Below, piece by piece: positions 26,897 to 35,029 of a DNA stretch of 64,000 nucleotides. Where the stretch lies: NCBI RefSeq assembly GCF_900104775.1, contig NZ_FNSA01000003.1, positions 1,674,001 through 1,738,000 of the forward strand, read 5' to 3'. The stretch is from Tsukamurella tyrosinosolvens. Lineage in GTDB: Bacteria; Actinomycetota; Actinomycetes; Mycobacteriales; Mycobacteriaceae. Within the stretch, counting starts at the first letter, position 1; each line of letters opens with the position of its first letter. The notes under the pieces are model-generated. The model was not told the origin of the DNA, did not search any database, and saw only the letters and a program-made list of their open reading frames with translations. A program made the translations under genes and the position numbers.

Positions 26897-28657
26897 ATGA
26901 TGGGATCGAAGGTGGAGCTGTTCGCGCAGATCCGGCGGGACGCCCGGGTCGAGGGCATGAGTATCCGGGCGTTGGCTCGCAAGCATGGCGTGCACCGGAG
27001 GACGGTGCGGCAGGCGTTGTCATCGGCGGAGCCGCCGCCGCGGAAGACGCCGGAGCGGTCGTCGCCGCGGTTGGACCGGTTCAAGGCGGCGATTGATGAG
27101 ATGTTGCGGTCGGATCTGGATGCTCCGCGTAAGCAGCGGCACACCGCGACGCGGATCCGGGAACGCCTGGCGATCGAGCACGATGCGGTCGAGTTGTCGT
27201 ATTCGACGGTGCGGGACTACGTGCGGGTCCGGCGGGCGCAGATCGAGGTGGAGGCCGGCCGCCGGACGGAGGTGTTCATCGCCCAGGACCACGCCCCGGG
27301 CGCGGAGGCGGAGGTCGACTTCGGCGAGGTCTGGGTGATCCTGGGCGGGGTGAAGACCAAGTGCCACATGTTCGTCTACCGGCTCTCGCACTCGGGCAAG
27401 GCCATTCACCGGGTCTATCCGACCGGCGGGCAGGAAGCGTTCCTCGAAGGGCACGTCGAGGCGTTCCGCGAGCTCGGCGGGGTCCCGACCCGGCATATCC
27501 GCTACGACAATCTCACCTCGGCGGTGGTCGCGGTCCTGCAGGGCGGAGACCGGCGGCGACAGGAGAACCCGCGGTGGACGTTGTTTCACTCGCACTACGG
27601 ATTCGATCCGTTCTACTGCCAGCCCGGCATCGCCGGGGCGCACGAGAAGGGCGGCGTTGAAGGCGAGGTCGGATGGTTCCGCCGCAACCGGCTGACCCCA
27701 ATGCCGCAGGTCGAGTCCCTCGATGAGCTCAACGAGCAGATCAAAGCCTGGGAGGACCGCGACGAGGGCCGCCGGATCGACGGACGACTGCGCACCATCG
27801 GCCAGGACTACGAGCACGACCGAGCAGCGCTCGCGCCGCTGCCGGTGGAGGATTTCGACCCGGGCCTGATCCTCACACCACGGGTCGATCGGTCGGCGAT
27901 GATCACCGTTCGGATGGTGAAGTATTCGGTGCCGGCGCACCTGATCGGCCGCCGAGTCCGCGTCTCACTACAAGCCTCCCAGCTGCTGGTCTACGACGGC
28001 CGGACCCTGGTCGCGCGGCATCCACGGGTCGCCGGCCGCGGCACCGCGAAGATCGACCTCGACCACTACCTCGAGGTGCTCAAGTTCAAACCCGGTGCCC
28101 TGCCGGGATCAACGGCGTTGGCGCAGGCCCGCGCTGCCGGGGTGTTCACCGCCAGCCATGATGCGTTCTGGGCCGCCGCCCGACGAGTCAACGGCGACAC
28201 CGACGGCACCAGCGAGCTGATCGACGTCCTGCTGCTGCACCGCAGCCTGCCCGCCGCGGCGGTGATCGCCGGCATCGATGCTGCATTGCGGGTCGGGGCG
28301 GTGAGCGCCGAGGTCGTCGCCGTTGAGGCTCGCCGCGCCGAAGCCCGCCTGCTCGCGCACGCCTCGGTCGCTGCCGACCAGACAGGTGGGGCCAACGCTG
28401 GCCGTCATCTCGATCGCCATGCCGAACGACGCGAGCAACGAGTTGTCAGCCTCACCCAACGACGGCTCGCAGACCCCGCGGCGGTGATCGCCGGCCTGCC
28501 ACCCGACCGGCGACCGCTGCCCAGCGTTACGGCCTACGACCGCCTGCTCCCGCAGCACCGGCGACGCACTGCCTCCGACGCGCTACCTGCGTCGCTGGAC
28601 CCACCACCGATTGAGTCGCTGGACCCACCACCGATTGAAAGGCCCACCCGGCTATGA
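26897..28657 (+). CDS. istA: IS21-family transposase IstA
   Basis: A 586-residue DDE transposase of the IstA type. An N-terminal HTH (MSIRALARKHGVHRRTVRQAL, about residues 19-39) binds the terminal repeats. The catalytic core shows D in EVDFGEVWV (about 139), D in IRYDNLTSAVV (about 203) and E in HEKGGVEGEVGWFRRN (about 255). A C-terminal beta-barrel-type region follows (VKYSVPAHLIGRRVRV). The C-terminus contains a duplicated octapeptide (SLDPPPIE twice) from a 24-base tandem repeat. ATG 26897 is followed by a second ATG; the first is used. The stop overlaps istB. IstA performs strand cleavage and transfer with help from the IstB ATPase. Confidence 0.95.
   Translation: MMGSKVELFAQIRRDARVEGMSIRALARKHGVHRRTVRQALSSAEPPPRKTPERSSPRLDRFKAAIDEMLRSDLDAPRKQRHTATRIRERLAIEHDAVELSYSTVRDYVRVRRAQIEVEAGRRTEVFIAQDHAPGAEAEVDFGEVWVILGGVKTKCHMFVYRLSHSGKAIHRVYPTGGQEAFLEGHVEAFRELGGVPTRHIRYDNLTSAVVAVLQGGDRRRQENPRWTLFHSHYGFDPFYCQPGIAGAHEKGGVEGEVGWFRRNRLTPMPQVESLDELNEQIKAWEDRDEGRRIDGRLRTIGQDYEHDRAALAPLPVEDFDPGLILTPRVDRSAMITVRMVKYSVPAHLIGRRVRVSLQASQLLVYDGRTLVARHPRVAGRGTAKIDLDHYLEVLKFKPGALPGSTALAQARAAGVFTASHDAFWAAARRVNGDTDGTSELIDVLLLHRSLPAAAVIAGIDAALRVGAVSAEVVAVEARRAEARLLAHASVAADQTGGANAGRHLDRHAERREQRVVSLTQRRLADPAAVIAGLPPDRRPLPSVTAYDRLLPQHRRRTASDALPASLDPPPIESLDPPPIERPTRL
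28591..28638 (+). repeat. Two tandem copies of a 24-base unit in istA
   Basis: The unit beginning GTCGCTGGACCCACCACCG occurs twice head to tail (28591-28614 and 28615-28638), identical by eye, and encodes a repeated SLDPPPIE near the IstA C-terminus. It may vary in copy number between IS copies. Confidence 0.8.
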
Positions 28658-29481
28658 CCGCAACCGCCAATAAGAACCAGACGAATGCGCTGGCCCCGTC
28701 GTTGCGCCGCCGGGGCGGCCTCACCGAAGAAGCCGCCCTCGCCGCCGTTGACCAGGCCTGCCGGCGCCTACGCCTGCCGACAGTGCGGTCGATGATCGAC
28801 CAGCACCTCACCGCCGCCGCCAAGCAGCAATTGTCCTACCAGGGGTTCCTCGCCGAACTCCTGCTCGCCGAAGTCGACGACCGGGACCGCCGCTCCACTG
28901 TTCGCCGCGTCAAAGCCGCGGGGTTCCCGCGGGAGAAGTGGCTGGCGGACTTCGACTTCGACGCCAACCCCGACATCGAACCCGCCACCATCCACCAGCT
29001 CGCCACCGGCGACTGGATCCGCCACGGACTGCCGCTCTGCCTCATCGGCGACTCCGGAACCGGCAAATCCCATCTGCTGATCGGATTGGGAACCGCTGCC
29101 GCCGAGCAAGGCTTTAGAGTCCGCTACACCCTCGCCACCAAACTAGTGAACGAGCTGGTCGAGGCCGCTGACGAGAAGCAGCTCGCGAAGACCATCAACC
29201 GCTACGGCCGCGTTGACCTGCTCATCATCGACGAGCTCGGCTACATGGAACTCGATCGCCGCGGCGCCGAACTGCTCTTCCAAGTCCTCACCGAACGCGA
29301 AGAGAAGAACAGCGTCGCGATCGCTTCCAACCAGTCCTTCTCCGGCTGGACAGACACCTTCACCGACCCACGACTCTGCGCCGCGATCGTCGACCGGCTC
29401 ACCTACCGCGGCACCATCATCGAAACCGGCACTCACAGCTACCGCCTGGCTCACACCGAAGCAGCAGCTACCGCGGGCTAA
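28654..29481 (+). CDS. istB: IS21-family ATPase IstB
   Basis: A 275-residue AAA+ ATPase of the IstB/DnaC type that assembles on target DNA and activates IstA. Walker A is GDSGTGKSHLLIGLG (about residue 130); Walker B is DLLIIDELGYMELD (about 190); sensor and arginine-finger areas follow (SNQSFSGWTDTF, DRLTYRGTII). ATG 28654 overlaps the istA stop (ATGA), the usual arrangement giving coupled translation. It is full length, with no sign of decay. Confidence 0.95.
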   Translation: MTATANKNQTNALAPSLRRRGGLTEEAALAAVDQACRRLRLPTVRSMIDQHLTAAAKQQLSYQGFLAELLLAEVDDRDRRSTVRRVKAAGFPREKWLADFDFDANPDIEPATIHQLATGDWIRHGLPLCLIGDSGTGKSHLLIGLGTAAAEQGFRVRYTLATKLVNELVEAADEKQLAKTINRYGRVDLLIIDELGYMELDRRGAELLFQVLTEREEKNSVAIASNQSFSGWTDTFTDPRLCAAIVDRLTYRGTIIETGTHSYRLAHTEAAATAG

Positions 29482-29729
29482 GCGCGGCGTTCGTCCTTGA
29501 CTACCGACAGATGCCGGCGCAAGGCCCGGTTCTGGTGAGTGACATAAACCACGGTCCACCGGGTCGTCAGGTTCGGCAGTGGCTCCCCGTCTTTAATCTT
29601 CACCCGGACCGATACCTGATCACCGAGCTGATCATCACGCGCGATCACGAACTCGGCATACGCACGCACCGACTCGCGATCCCAACCAGTCGGCGCAACC
29701 ACACTGCGCACCCGCGGCCGCCCATCCAC
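29478..29729 (-). CDS. Small passenger ORF inside the IS21 element
   Basis: An 83-residue minus-strand frame lying wholly inside the IS and converging on istB (its stop overlaps the istB TAA). The protein is acidic/basic mixed with a plausible beta-rich pattern (RVKIKDGEPLP, TRWTVVYVTHQN) and no recognisable domain. An ORF opposite in direction to istAB is not standard for IS21. It could be a captured gene fragment or a real accessory protein. I see no strong ribosome site, so the coding status is uncertain. Confidence 0.45.
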   Translation of the reverse strand: MDGRPRVRSVVAPTGWDRESVRAYAEFVIARDDQLGDQVSVRVKIKDGEPLPNLTTRWTVVYVTHQNRALRRHLSVVKDERRA

Positions 29730-29784
29730 ACCCCGGACTCTAGCGGCTCAGGGCCCCACTCAGGTGGGGCCGAATGAAACCGCC

Positions 29785-31647
29785 CTACCGGGGCCAGATC
29801 AACTTGACATAGCCAAGCCTCGCGACGGTACCGACTGGAAGGGGGAGGAAATAGTCACGGATCCCCGCCCACATGGTCTGCAGGACCGCGTCGCCGGAGT
29901 CCGGTACGCGAACGTCGTGCTCGGCTTCGTCGGACTGGTCGCCGATGCTCGTGTCGAACGCGCGAGAATCGGGGTGCGGCCACCGTTTGCAGAATCCGTC
30001 TGCCAGCCGTGAACTGCGCATGGCGATCTCGACATCGGAGATCGCGTCCGGCAGACCTTCGTTGAGATGCAGTCCGGAACCGGCAAGGATCTCTTTGCGC
30101 TCGGTCCACGCACGCGTTCTACCGAGTGCGGTCGACTTCGCGGTGAGCGTGATGTTCCCGAGGGTCGGACGTACATCGTCGGAGACCGCGTCCCGTCGCT
30201 CGGCGAGCACGGCGTAATCGACACCACTGAGGTCGCGCGGCGCCGCGTCCTCGTTCGCGAGACCCGATTCGCAACCCCTGAGCACCATTCGTAGCCGGGG
30301 GCGAGTAAGTAGTTTGAACAGTGGAGCCGTGACGAACGCTTCGTGAATCTCGGTGTCCGTCGGCCAACGTCCCGATTCGGAAGAATTGCCGATCAGGTAG
30401 TGTCGCACCACGGATCCGTGATCGGAGTCCGCGGCGCGGAGAACCTTGAGCAACTCCAGCAGCATGCGGTTGTAATTCTTGCTTGTTGCTTTCAACACAG
30501 CTCGGCGTACCAGCCAGGATTCGATGTGCGAGAACGCCTCCGCTCGATCCTCAGGTGCCGCTACTCGGCTCAGATACAAGACCACTGGAAAGAGTACGGA
30601 GCTGTCGAGTGTCTCCGCAGTGTCGAGAAGACTGCGATGTTCGCTGTCGTCACGTTGAACCAGGCGACGGTAAAGATCGCTGCACTCGGCTATCTCCGTC
30701 ACGAACTGCTCCAGTCCGGTGACGTCCAGCGCTGACGTGAGTTCCTTGAACCTGGTGAAAAGGTTCGAGGACAGGACCTCTTCGCCGGTGTGCATGGTCA
30801 AGAAGTGTGCGAAGAACGCATCCACCCGCGTTCGGATGAGGCGCCCCTGCCGAACATCCTCGTGCCAGAAGTCGGTCTCCAGGCGCTGCCAGTACTCCTC
30901 GAAGATCTGGGACACGTCCGCGCCTGCTCGCTCGAGCTGCTGGAACAGCGCATTCTTGACCAGGTCGCTGGGAAGGAGTGGAGTACCTCTGTCGTTCAGA
31001 CTCTCGAAGATGACCTGCGCGTTATCGGCCTCACTCAATTCGATCACCACGAGTTGCAGGCCCGTTCGAAGCGCATCGACGAGTCCGCGGATTCTGGATT
31101 GATCGAGTCCGTTCTCAGTCAGCCACGTCAAGGTCTCTTCGAAGAAGTACTGGTGGGCGTCGAGAAGCCGAGAGTCGGTGCCGGAGTCGGCCTGCTCACG
31201 TCCGACGATCTTCGCAAACACTGCACGGTCGCGCAGGGTCGGCCAGATCTTGTACGGTGCGAAGTCTTCTGTAGAGAGTTGATCCTCGTTGGTCACCAGC
31301 TTGTTCAGTACCTTGCTGAATCTGCCATCCACTCCGGCGGTCCCGAACGCGTCGCGAACCGCGCAGAGCACAACCTGCAGAGTGGTGAGTCGCTGCTGTC
31401 CGTCGATCACCTGCAGGACGCTGATGTCTGCGGCGTCCTTGTCGGAGGAATCGAGGACGACGGCACCGAGGAAGTGCGGCTCCGGCTTCTCCTCCCGGTG
31501 GAACATCTCAGATACCGTCATGATGTCGTTCCACAACGGTTCCCAGTTGCGCACGCGGTCCCAGACGTATGGTCTTTGGAACACCGGAACGATCAGGCAC
31601 TGTTCGCCTTCGAACAGGTCTCGAATGAGTTTGCTCTCAGCCCGCAC
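29785..31647 (-). CDS. DUF262/GmrSD-like protein, 3' end truncated by IS21
   Basis: The N-terminal DUF262 domain carries PVFQRPYVW and VIDGQQRLTTLQ, the signature of GmrS/ParB-like NTPases of type IV modification-dependent restriction. The DUF1524-like C-terminus shows RPTLGNITLTAKSTALGRTRAWTERK, matching the region after the HNH histidine, but the usual E-H-x-x-P(Q) motif expected just before it is not present; it reads LANEDAAPRDLSGVDYAVL. The frame now runs into the IS and ends GYVKLIWPR at 29785; the original ~45 terminal residues are at 26597-26750. Start GTG 31647 is preceded by GGAG at nine bases; TTG 31695 is an alternative. An upstream ATG at 31986 overlaps the divergent helicase gene and is rejected. 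The product may be non-functional. Confidence 0.85.
   Translation of the reverse strand: MRAESKLIRDLFEGEQCLIVPVFQRPYVWDRVRNWEPLWNDIMTVSEMFHREEKPEPHFLGAVVLDSSDKDAADISVLQVIDGQQRLTTLQVVLCAVRDAFGTAGVDGRFSKVLNKLVTNEDQLSTEDFAPYKIWPTLRDRAVFAKIVGREQADSGTDSRLLDAHQYFFEETLTWLTENGLDQSRIRGLVDALRTGLQLVVIELSEADNAQVIFESLNDRGTPLLPSDLVKNALFQQLERAGADVSQIFEEYWQRLETDFWHEDVRQGRLIRTRVDAFFAHFLTMHTGEEVLSSNLFTRFKELTSALDVTGLEQFVTEIAECSDLYRRLVQRDDSEHRSLLDTAETLDSSVLFPVVLYLSRVAAPEDRAEAFSHIESWLVRRAVLKATSKNYNRMLLELLKVLRAADSDHGSVVRHYLIGNSSESGRWPTDTEIHEAFVTAPLFKLLTRPRLRMVLRGCESGLANEDAAPRDLSGVDYAVLAERRDAVSDDVRPTLGNITLTAKSTALGRTRAWTERKEILAGSGLHLNEGLPDAISDVEIAMRSSRLADGFCKRWPHPDSRAFDTSIGDQSDEAEHDVRVPDSGDAVLQTMWAGIRDYFLPLPVGTVARLGYVKLIWPR
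29816..29821. repeat. Target-site duplication, right copy (AGCCTC)
   Basis: The hexamer directly follows the CATAGCCA end of the IS and matches the copy at 26745-26750. Confidence 0.85.
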
Positions 31648-31729
31648 GGCTTGGTTCTCCGTCAGTAGGTCCTGATCTAATACGTTGTGACTCAATCTAG
31701 CGGATGGCAGTGACAGGGGGTTCGAAGGT
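31648..31729. promoter_or_regulatory. Divergent intergenic region, DUF262 / SF2 helicase
   Basis: An 82-base gap between divergent starts must hold both promoters. It is AT-richer than its surroundings (TCTAATACGTTGTGACTC). AGGGGG upstream of ATG 31730 is the ribosome site for the helicase. I cannot assign -35/-10 boxes with confidence. Confidence 0.4.
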
Positions 31730-34504
31730 ATGCGGGGTCTCGGGACAGCGGTACTGAACGAATTGAACCGGGGCGGTCCGTCGTCCGCCATCGACCTCTC
31801 CTCGCGGCTGTCACAGACCGTCACCGATGTGCAGGAGGTGTTGTTCGAGTACACCGAGGTGTTCGTCGAACCGACCGGTGGGGACGATCTGTGGTCGGTC
31901 ACGCCGGCCACCGACGTCGAGCGACGGTTGGGGTTGCGCGGAAGGTTGCGACCGTGGCAGGTGACGGCCTTGCAAACATGGTTCACTCAGGGCCGCAACG
32001 GGGTCGTGGAGGCCGTGACGGGCACTGGCAAGACCGATCTGGGTCTGGCGGCGATCGCGGACGCGCGCAAACGTGGCGTCCCGACTCTCGTGCTGGTCCC
32101 CGATTCGGCGGCTGTCGAGCACTGGCGCAACGCGGTGGCGGTCGAGTTCCCGGACGTCGTCGTAGGAGTCCCCGATCGAAGTAGAGCACTGGCTCTCAAT
32201 CAGCAGATCGTGATCGCGACTGCAGCCGGAGTCGGGAAGCGCCCCCTGACCGCTTTCCACAGTAGGGGCCTGGTGATAGTCGATGAGGTCCAGCGATTCC
32301 TCGTGACCGATCTCACGGACACCGTGTTCCCCCGACGGGAACTCACCGAGCGGCTGGCGCTCACGGCGTCGTTCGAGTGGGCGGCACCAGGCGTCGAGCG
32401 GGTCCTCACCCCCTATTTCGGCGCCCGAATCGAGGGGTGCGACTACCGGCGCGCCGCGGACGAAGGGATCCTGCCACGCCCCGCGGTCGTCACCGTAGGG
32501 GTCAGCTTCTCCATGGACGAACGACGCGAATACGAGACCTGTGCGAACCGGATCCAGCGCGCGGAGAAGAACCTACGAGAAATCGGCATCGATCTCGGTG
32601 CAGGAGTATTGGAGACCGCCCGTGAGATCGAGGCGGGCTCGCTCGTCGGAGAGGTCGGGTTTCTGGCCAAGGAGCTCCTGGACGCACATGAGGCGCGTCG
32701 ATCCGTACTCGGGCGGTGTTCCGCCAAAGCTGCCGCCGTTGCAAAGATCTCGGTTGGACTGGAGGGGCTCGGCTGCGTCGTATTCACCACTGATAGCGAC
32801 ATGTCCGTAGCCGTCGCCAAGGCGGTTCGGGGGACGGGCCGGGCCGCGGTCGACATTCCCGATCGATCCGACGCGACGTCGGCGATCGGGTTGTTCGAAC
32901 GAGGGAAGGCCACGGTGCTCGCTACTTCGCGCCTCCTGGACGAGGGGGTGGCGGTGCCGACTGCACAGGTGGGGATCGTTACTGCTCCAGCTCGCAGTCG
33001 TGGCCAGATGCTCCAGAGGATGGGGCGGATCGTGCAGGACGGTCGGCGGGGCGCGATGGTGGTCGTCTACGTCAACGGGACTCCTGAGGATCCTGATGTA
33101 GGGATGCCGGAGGACGTGCATTGCGGCCCGCTGTTCGGAATCGCGGAACTGCAGAAGGACTTGACCCCTGTTGAGGCCGGGCAGTTCCTGAGCGGCTGGT
33201 GCTCAGGGGACGTGGCGGACGTGATTTCTCCTGTCGAATCCGCGGCTCAGGCGCCTGAGGACGTCGAGAGGGAGTCGTGGGACCCGCGCGATGCGATTCG
33301 GGACATCTTCGACGAATACTCGGGCGTCCTTACGTGGGACGAGCTCCGGGAGGTGCTTCCCGACATCGAAGTCGAGAACGTCCTTATGCACGGGCTGGAC
33401 GGGGTGACGTGGATGAGAGTCGGTGACCACCTGGTCGGCTCCTATCAGGCCGAAGAAGGTGACATCGCGGAACGGATCGTCGAACTGGAGACTCTCGCCG
33501 ATGCGCATGAGGCGGACATCGACGCCGACCGCACGGCCGGCGAACTCCGATCCGAGTGGCGCGGTGCCGCCAAGCGGCTCGGCGGGTTGGCGGTACGGCG
33601 CGCGGAGACGCTGTGGCAGGCGCTCGGAGGACGTATCCGACGCGAACCGGCGCCGGGAAGGCCTGCTGGTGAGCCCCCGACTCGGGTTGTCGACTTCGGC
33701 GTGCCGACGAGTGAGACTGAGGAGCCAGGCCGAAGTTCGAACTCCGATCAGGCGGCCGCCCTTGTTATTGACCGCATCCGTCAGCACGGAGGGCGAGCGG
33801 AACAGCTCGCGGATCGACGATTGGCCGTCACCGGGACGACCGGCTCGAGTTACACGGCTCGCGTGCTCGACGCGACGGCAGGCGCATGGAGGATCGATTG
33901 GGATGACCATGAGCTGACGGACAGCGTCGGGAGGCATGAAGTCATCGTCTTCGTGGACCGTCAGGACGGCGCGCCCGTGTTCTACGTCGTGCCGAGTGCA
34001 ACCTTCGCGAAACGATTGAAGTCGGTCAGGAAGGCGTGGCTGAGGGCCGGAAACCGACCCGGTGGCGCAGGTTGGGTCGGTGTCGAGCGATTCGTCGTCA
34101 ACGACCGACTGGACCGTTGGGACCTCCTCGGCATCGGTGAGGCGACCGCCGTCGAACACGAAGGTGGACCCCAGCCGGAGCCGACTCCCGAGGTCGTGCT
34201 TCCGCCTGCGGAGGAGGCGGTCCCAGAACTCGTGTGGTCGGATCGGGGTGAACTTCGTGTGAGCATTGATATCGAGGACAATCACATCATCGGATTCTTC
34301 GACCCCGTCACCTCAGAACTGCGAATAGCACTGGCTCAAGGGGCTCCCGAATTCGTGGACAAGAAGTTCAGAAATCCTGCGGCCGCGGCGGGCGCTGTCA
34401 AGTCGAAGATCGCTGGCCGCACCGTTTTCGGGATCGGCTACCAGGATTGGATCGTCGACGAGAAGTGTCGACTCAATCTAGCCACGCATCTTGCCGGTCG
34501 GTGA
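31730..34504 (+). CDS. XPB/RecQ-like SF2 helicase with unassigned C-terminal half
   Basis: A 924-residue SF2 protein. A short N-terminal winged-helix-like part (LNELNRGGPSSAIDLSSRLS) is followed by LRPWQVTALQTWF, Walker A EAVTGTGKTDLGL (about residue 95), VLVPDSAAVEHW, VIVDEVQRFLV (DEVQ box, about 184), LTASFEW, ATSRLLDEGVAVPTAQVG (motif V) and QMLQRMGRIVQDGRR (motif VI, about 431). The ~470-residue C-terminal half contains a segment around HEVIVFVDRQDGAPVFYVVPS (about 740-765) that may be a nuclease or DNA-recognition module; this is uncertain. ATG 31730 has AGGGGG upstream. It is divergent from the DUF262 gene and overlaps vsr by GTGA, forming a second small operon of the island. Confidence 0.82.
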   Translation: MRGLGTAVLNELNRGGPSSAIDLSSRLSQTVTDVQEVLFEYTEVFVEPTGGDDLWSVTPATDVERRLGLRGRLRPWQVTALQTWFTQGRNGVVEAVTGTGKTDLGLAAIADARKRGVPTLVLVPDSAAVEHWRNAVAVEFPDVVVGVPDRSRALALNQQIVIATAAGVGKRPLTAFHSRGLVIVDEVQRFLVTDLTDTVFPRRELTERLALTASFEWAAPGVERVLTPYFGARIEGCDYRRAADEGILPRPAVVTVGVSFSMDERREYETCANRIQRAEKNLREIGIDLGAGVLETAREIEAGSLVGEVGFLAKELLDAHEARRSVLGRCSAKAAAVAKISVGLEGLGCVVFTTDSDMSVAVAKAVRGTGRAAVDIPDRSDATSAIGLFERGKATVLATSRLLDEGVAVPTAQVGIVTAPARSRGQMLQRMGRIVQDGRRGAMVVVYVNGTPEDPDVGMPEDVHCGPLFGIAELQKDLTPVEAGQFLSGWCSGDVADVISPVESAAQAPEDVERESWDPRDAIRDIFDEYSGVLTWDELREVLPDIEVENVLMHGLDGVTWMRVGDHLVGSYQAEEGDIAERIVELETLADAHEADIDADRTAGELRSEWRGAAKRLGGLAVRRAETLWQALGGRIRREPAPGRPAGEPPTRVVDFGVPTSETEEPGRSSNSDQAAALVIDRIRQHGGRAEQLADRRLAVTGTTGSSYTARVLDATAGAWRIDWDDHELTDSVGRHEVIVFVDRQDGAPVFYVVPSATFAKRLKSVRKAWLRAGNRPGGAGWVGVERFVVNDRLDRWDLLGIGEATAVEHEGGPQPEPTPEVVLPPAEEAVPELVWSDRGELRVSIDIEDNHIIGFFDPVTSELRIALAQGAPEFVDKKFRNPAAAAGAVKSKIAGRTVFGIGYQDWIVDEKCRLNLATHLAGR

Positions 34505-34950
34505 TTTCGGAAGTGGCGTCCTGGGCGTCGTCGGACGGCGTGCGGCGGTCGATGAGGTCGAACCGCCGCAGGGACACCGGGCCTGAACTGGCGCTGCGGC
34601 GGGAAGCGCACCGTCTGGGGCTGCGCTACTTCGTGGATAAGGCGCCGCTCCCCGAGCTCGCTCGGCGTCGAGCGGACCTGGTCTTCTCGCGCCTCAAGGT
34701 AGCGGTCTACCTCGATGGGTGCTTCTGGCACGGGTGCCCTGAACACTACACCGTGAGCAAGACGAACGCGGATTTCTGGGCGACCAAGGTCAAGAAGAAT
34801 CGAGCGCGCGATGCCGACACGAACAGGCGTCTCGAGGAAGCCGGGTGGACCGTGATTCGCGTCTGGGAACACGAGGATCCGGCGGTCGCGGCAGCGGGGA
34901 TCAAGAAGGTCGTCGAGAAGGCGAAGAAGGACCGCCCGAAGAACAGGTGA
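34501..34950 (+). CDS. vsr: Very-short-patch mismatch endonuclease (Vsr)
   Basis: A 149-residue Vsr-family nicking endonuclease. It shows MRSNRRRDTGPELALRR at the N-terminus, RRADLVF with the catalytic Asp, VYLDGCFWHGCPEH (Cys/His zinc and active-site region), NADFWATKVKKNRARD and GWTVIRVWEHE. Vsr nicks T:G mismatches arising from deamination of 5-methylcytosine and normally accompanies a C5 methyltransferase; one lies at the start of this island (1-551), 34 kb away. I chose GTG 34501, overlapping the helicase stop (GTGA); the longer frame from 34447 would overlap the previous gene deeply. It is the last gene of the island before gnd. Confidence 0.92.
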   Translation: MISEVASWASSDGVRRSMRSNRRRDTGPELALRREAHRLGLRYFVDKAPLPELARRRADLVFSRLKVAVYLDGCFWHGCPEHYTVSKTNADFWATKVKKNRARDADTNRRLEEAGWTVIRVWEHEDPAVAAAGIKKVVEKAKKDRPKNR

Positions 34951-35029
34951 GGTGGGGGCACCGTCGGGCGTGGGGACGTAACGTAGGGGCCGAGTGTGAA
35001 CCACCACGAGGAAGAGGGACGAACAAGCG

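Larger units (their letters stand above)
26751..29815. mobile_element. Complete IS21-family insertion sequence, 3065 bp
   Basis: The ends are TG...CA and form imperfect inverted repeats: the left end starts TGGCTATGACAGCTTGA, and the right end read on the other strand starts TGGCTATGTCAAGTTGA; both continue to GGCCCCGG. Internal copies of a T-G-A-(T)-C-T-GGCCCC-like block recur near both ends (for example 26790-26800 and 26843-26855), as expected for multiple transposase-binding repeats. Inside are istA and istB, overlapping by ATGA, and a minus-strand passenger ORF. Both transposition genes are intact and the target duplication is exact, so the element is young and possibly active. The ~146 bases before istA and the ~86 bases after the passenger ORF hold only these terminal repeats. 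It interrupts the DUF262 gene. Confidence 0.92.

Noticed and set aside
31648-31986. N-terminal extension of the DUF262 frame up to an ATG at 31986
   Set aside because: It would overlap the divergent helicase gene by more than 250 bases and lacks family similarity; GTG 31647 with GGAG is better.
2125-34950. A PLD-type drmC nuclease gene
   Set aside because: No HxK(x4)D pair was seen in any protein of the island; drmC seems truly absent from this window.
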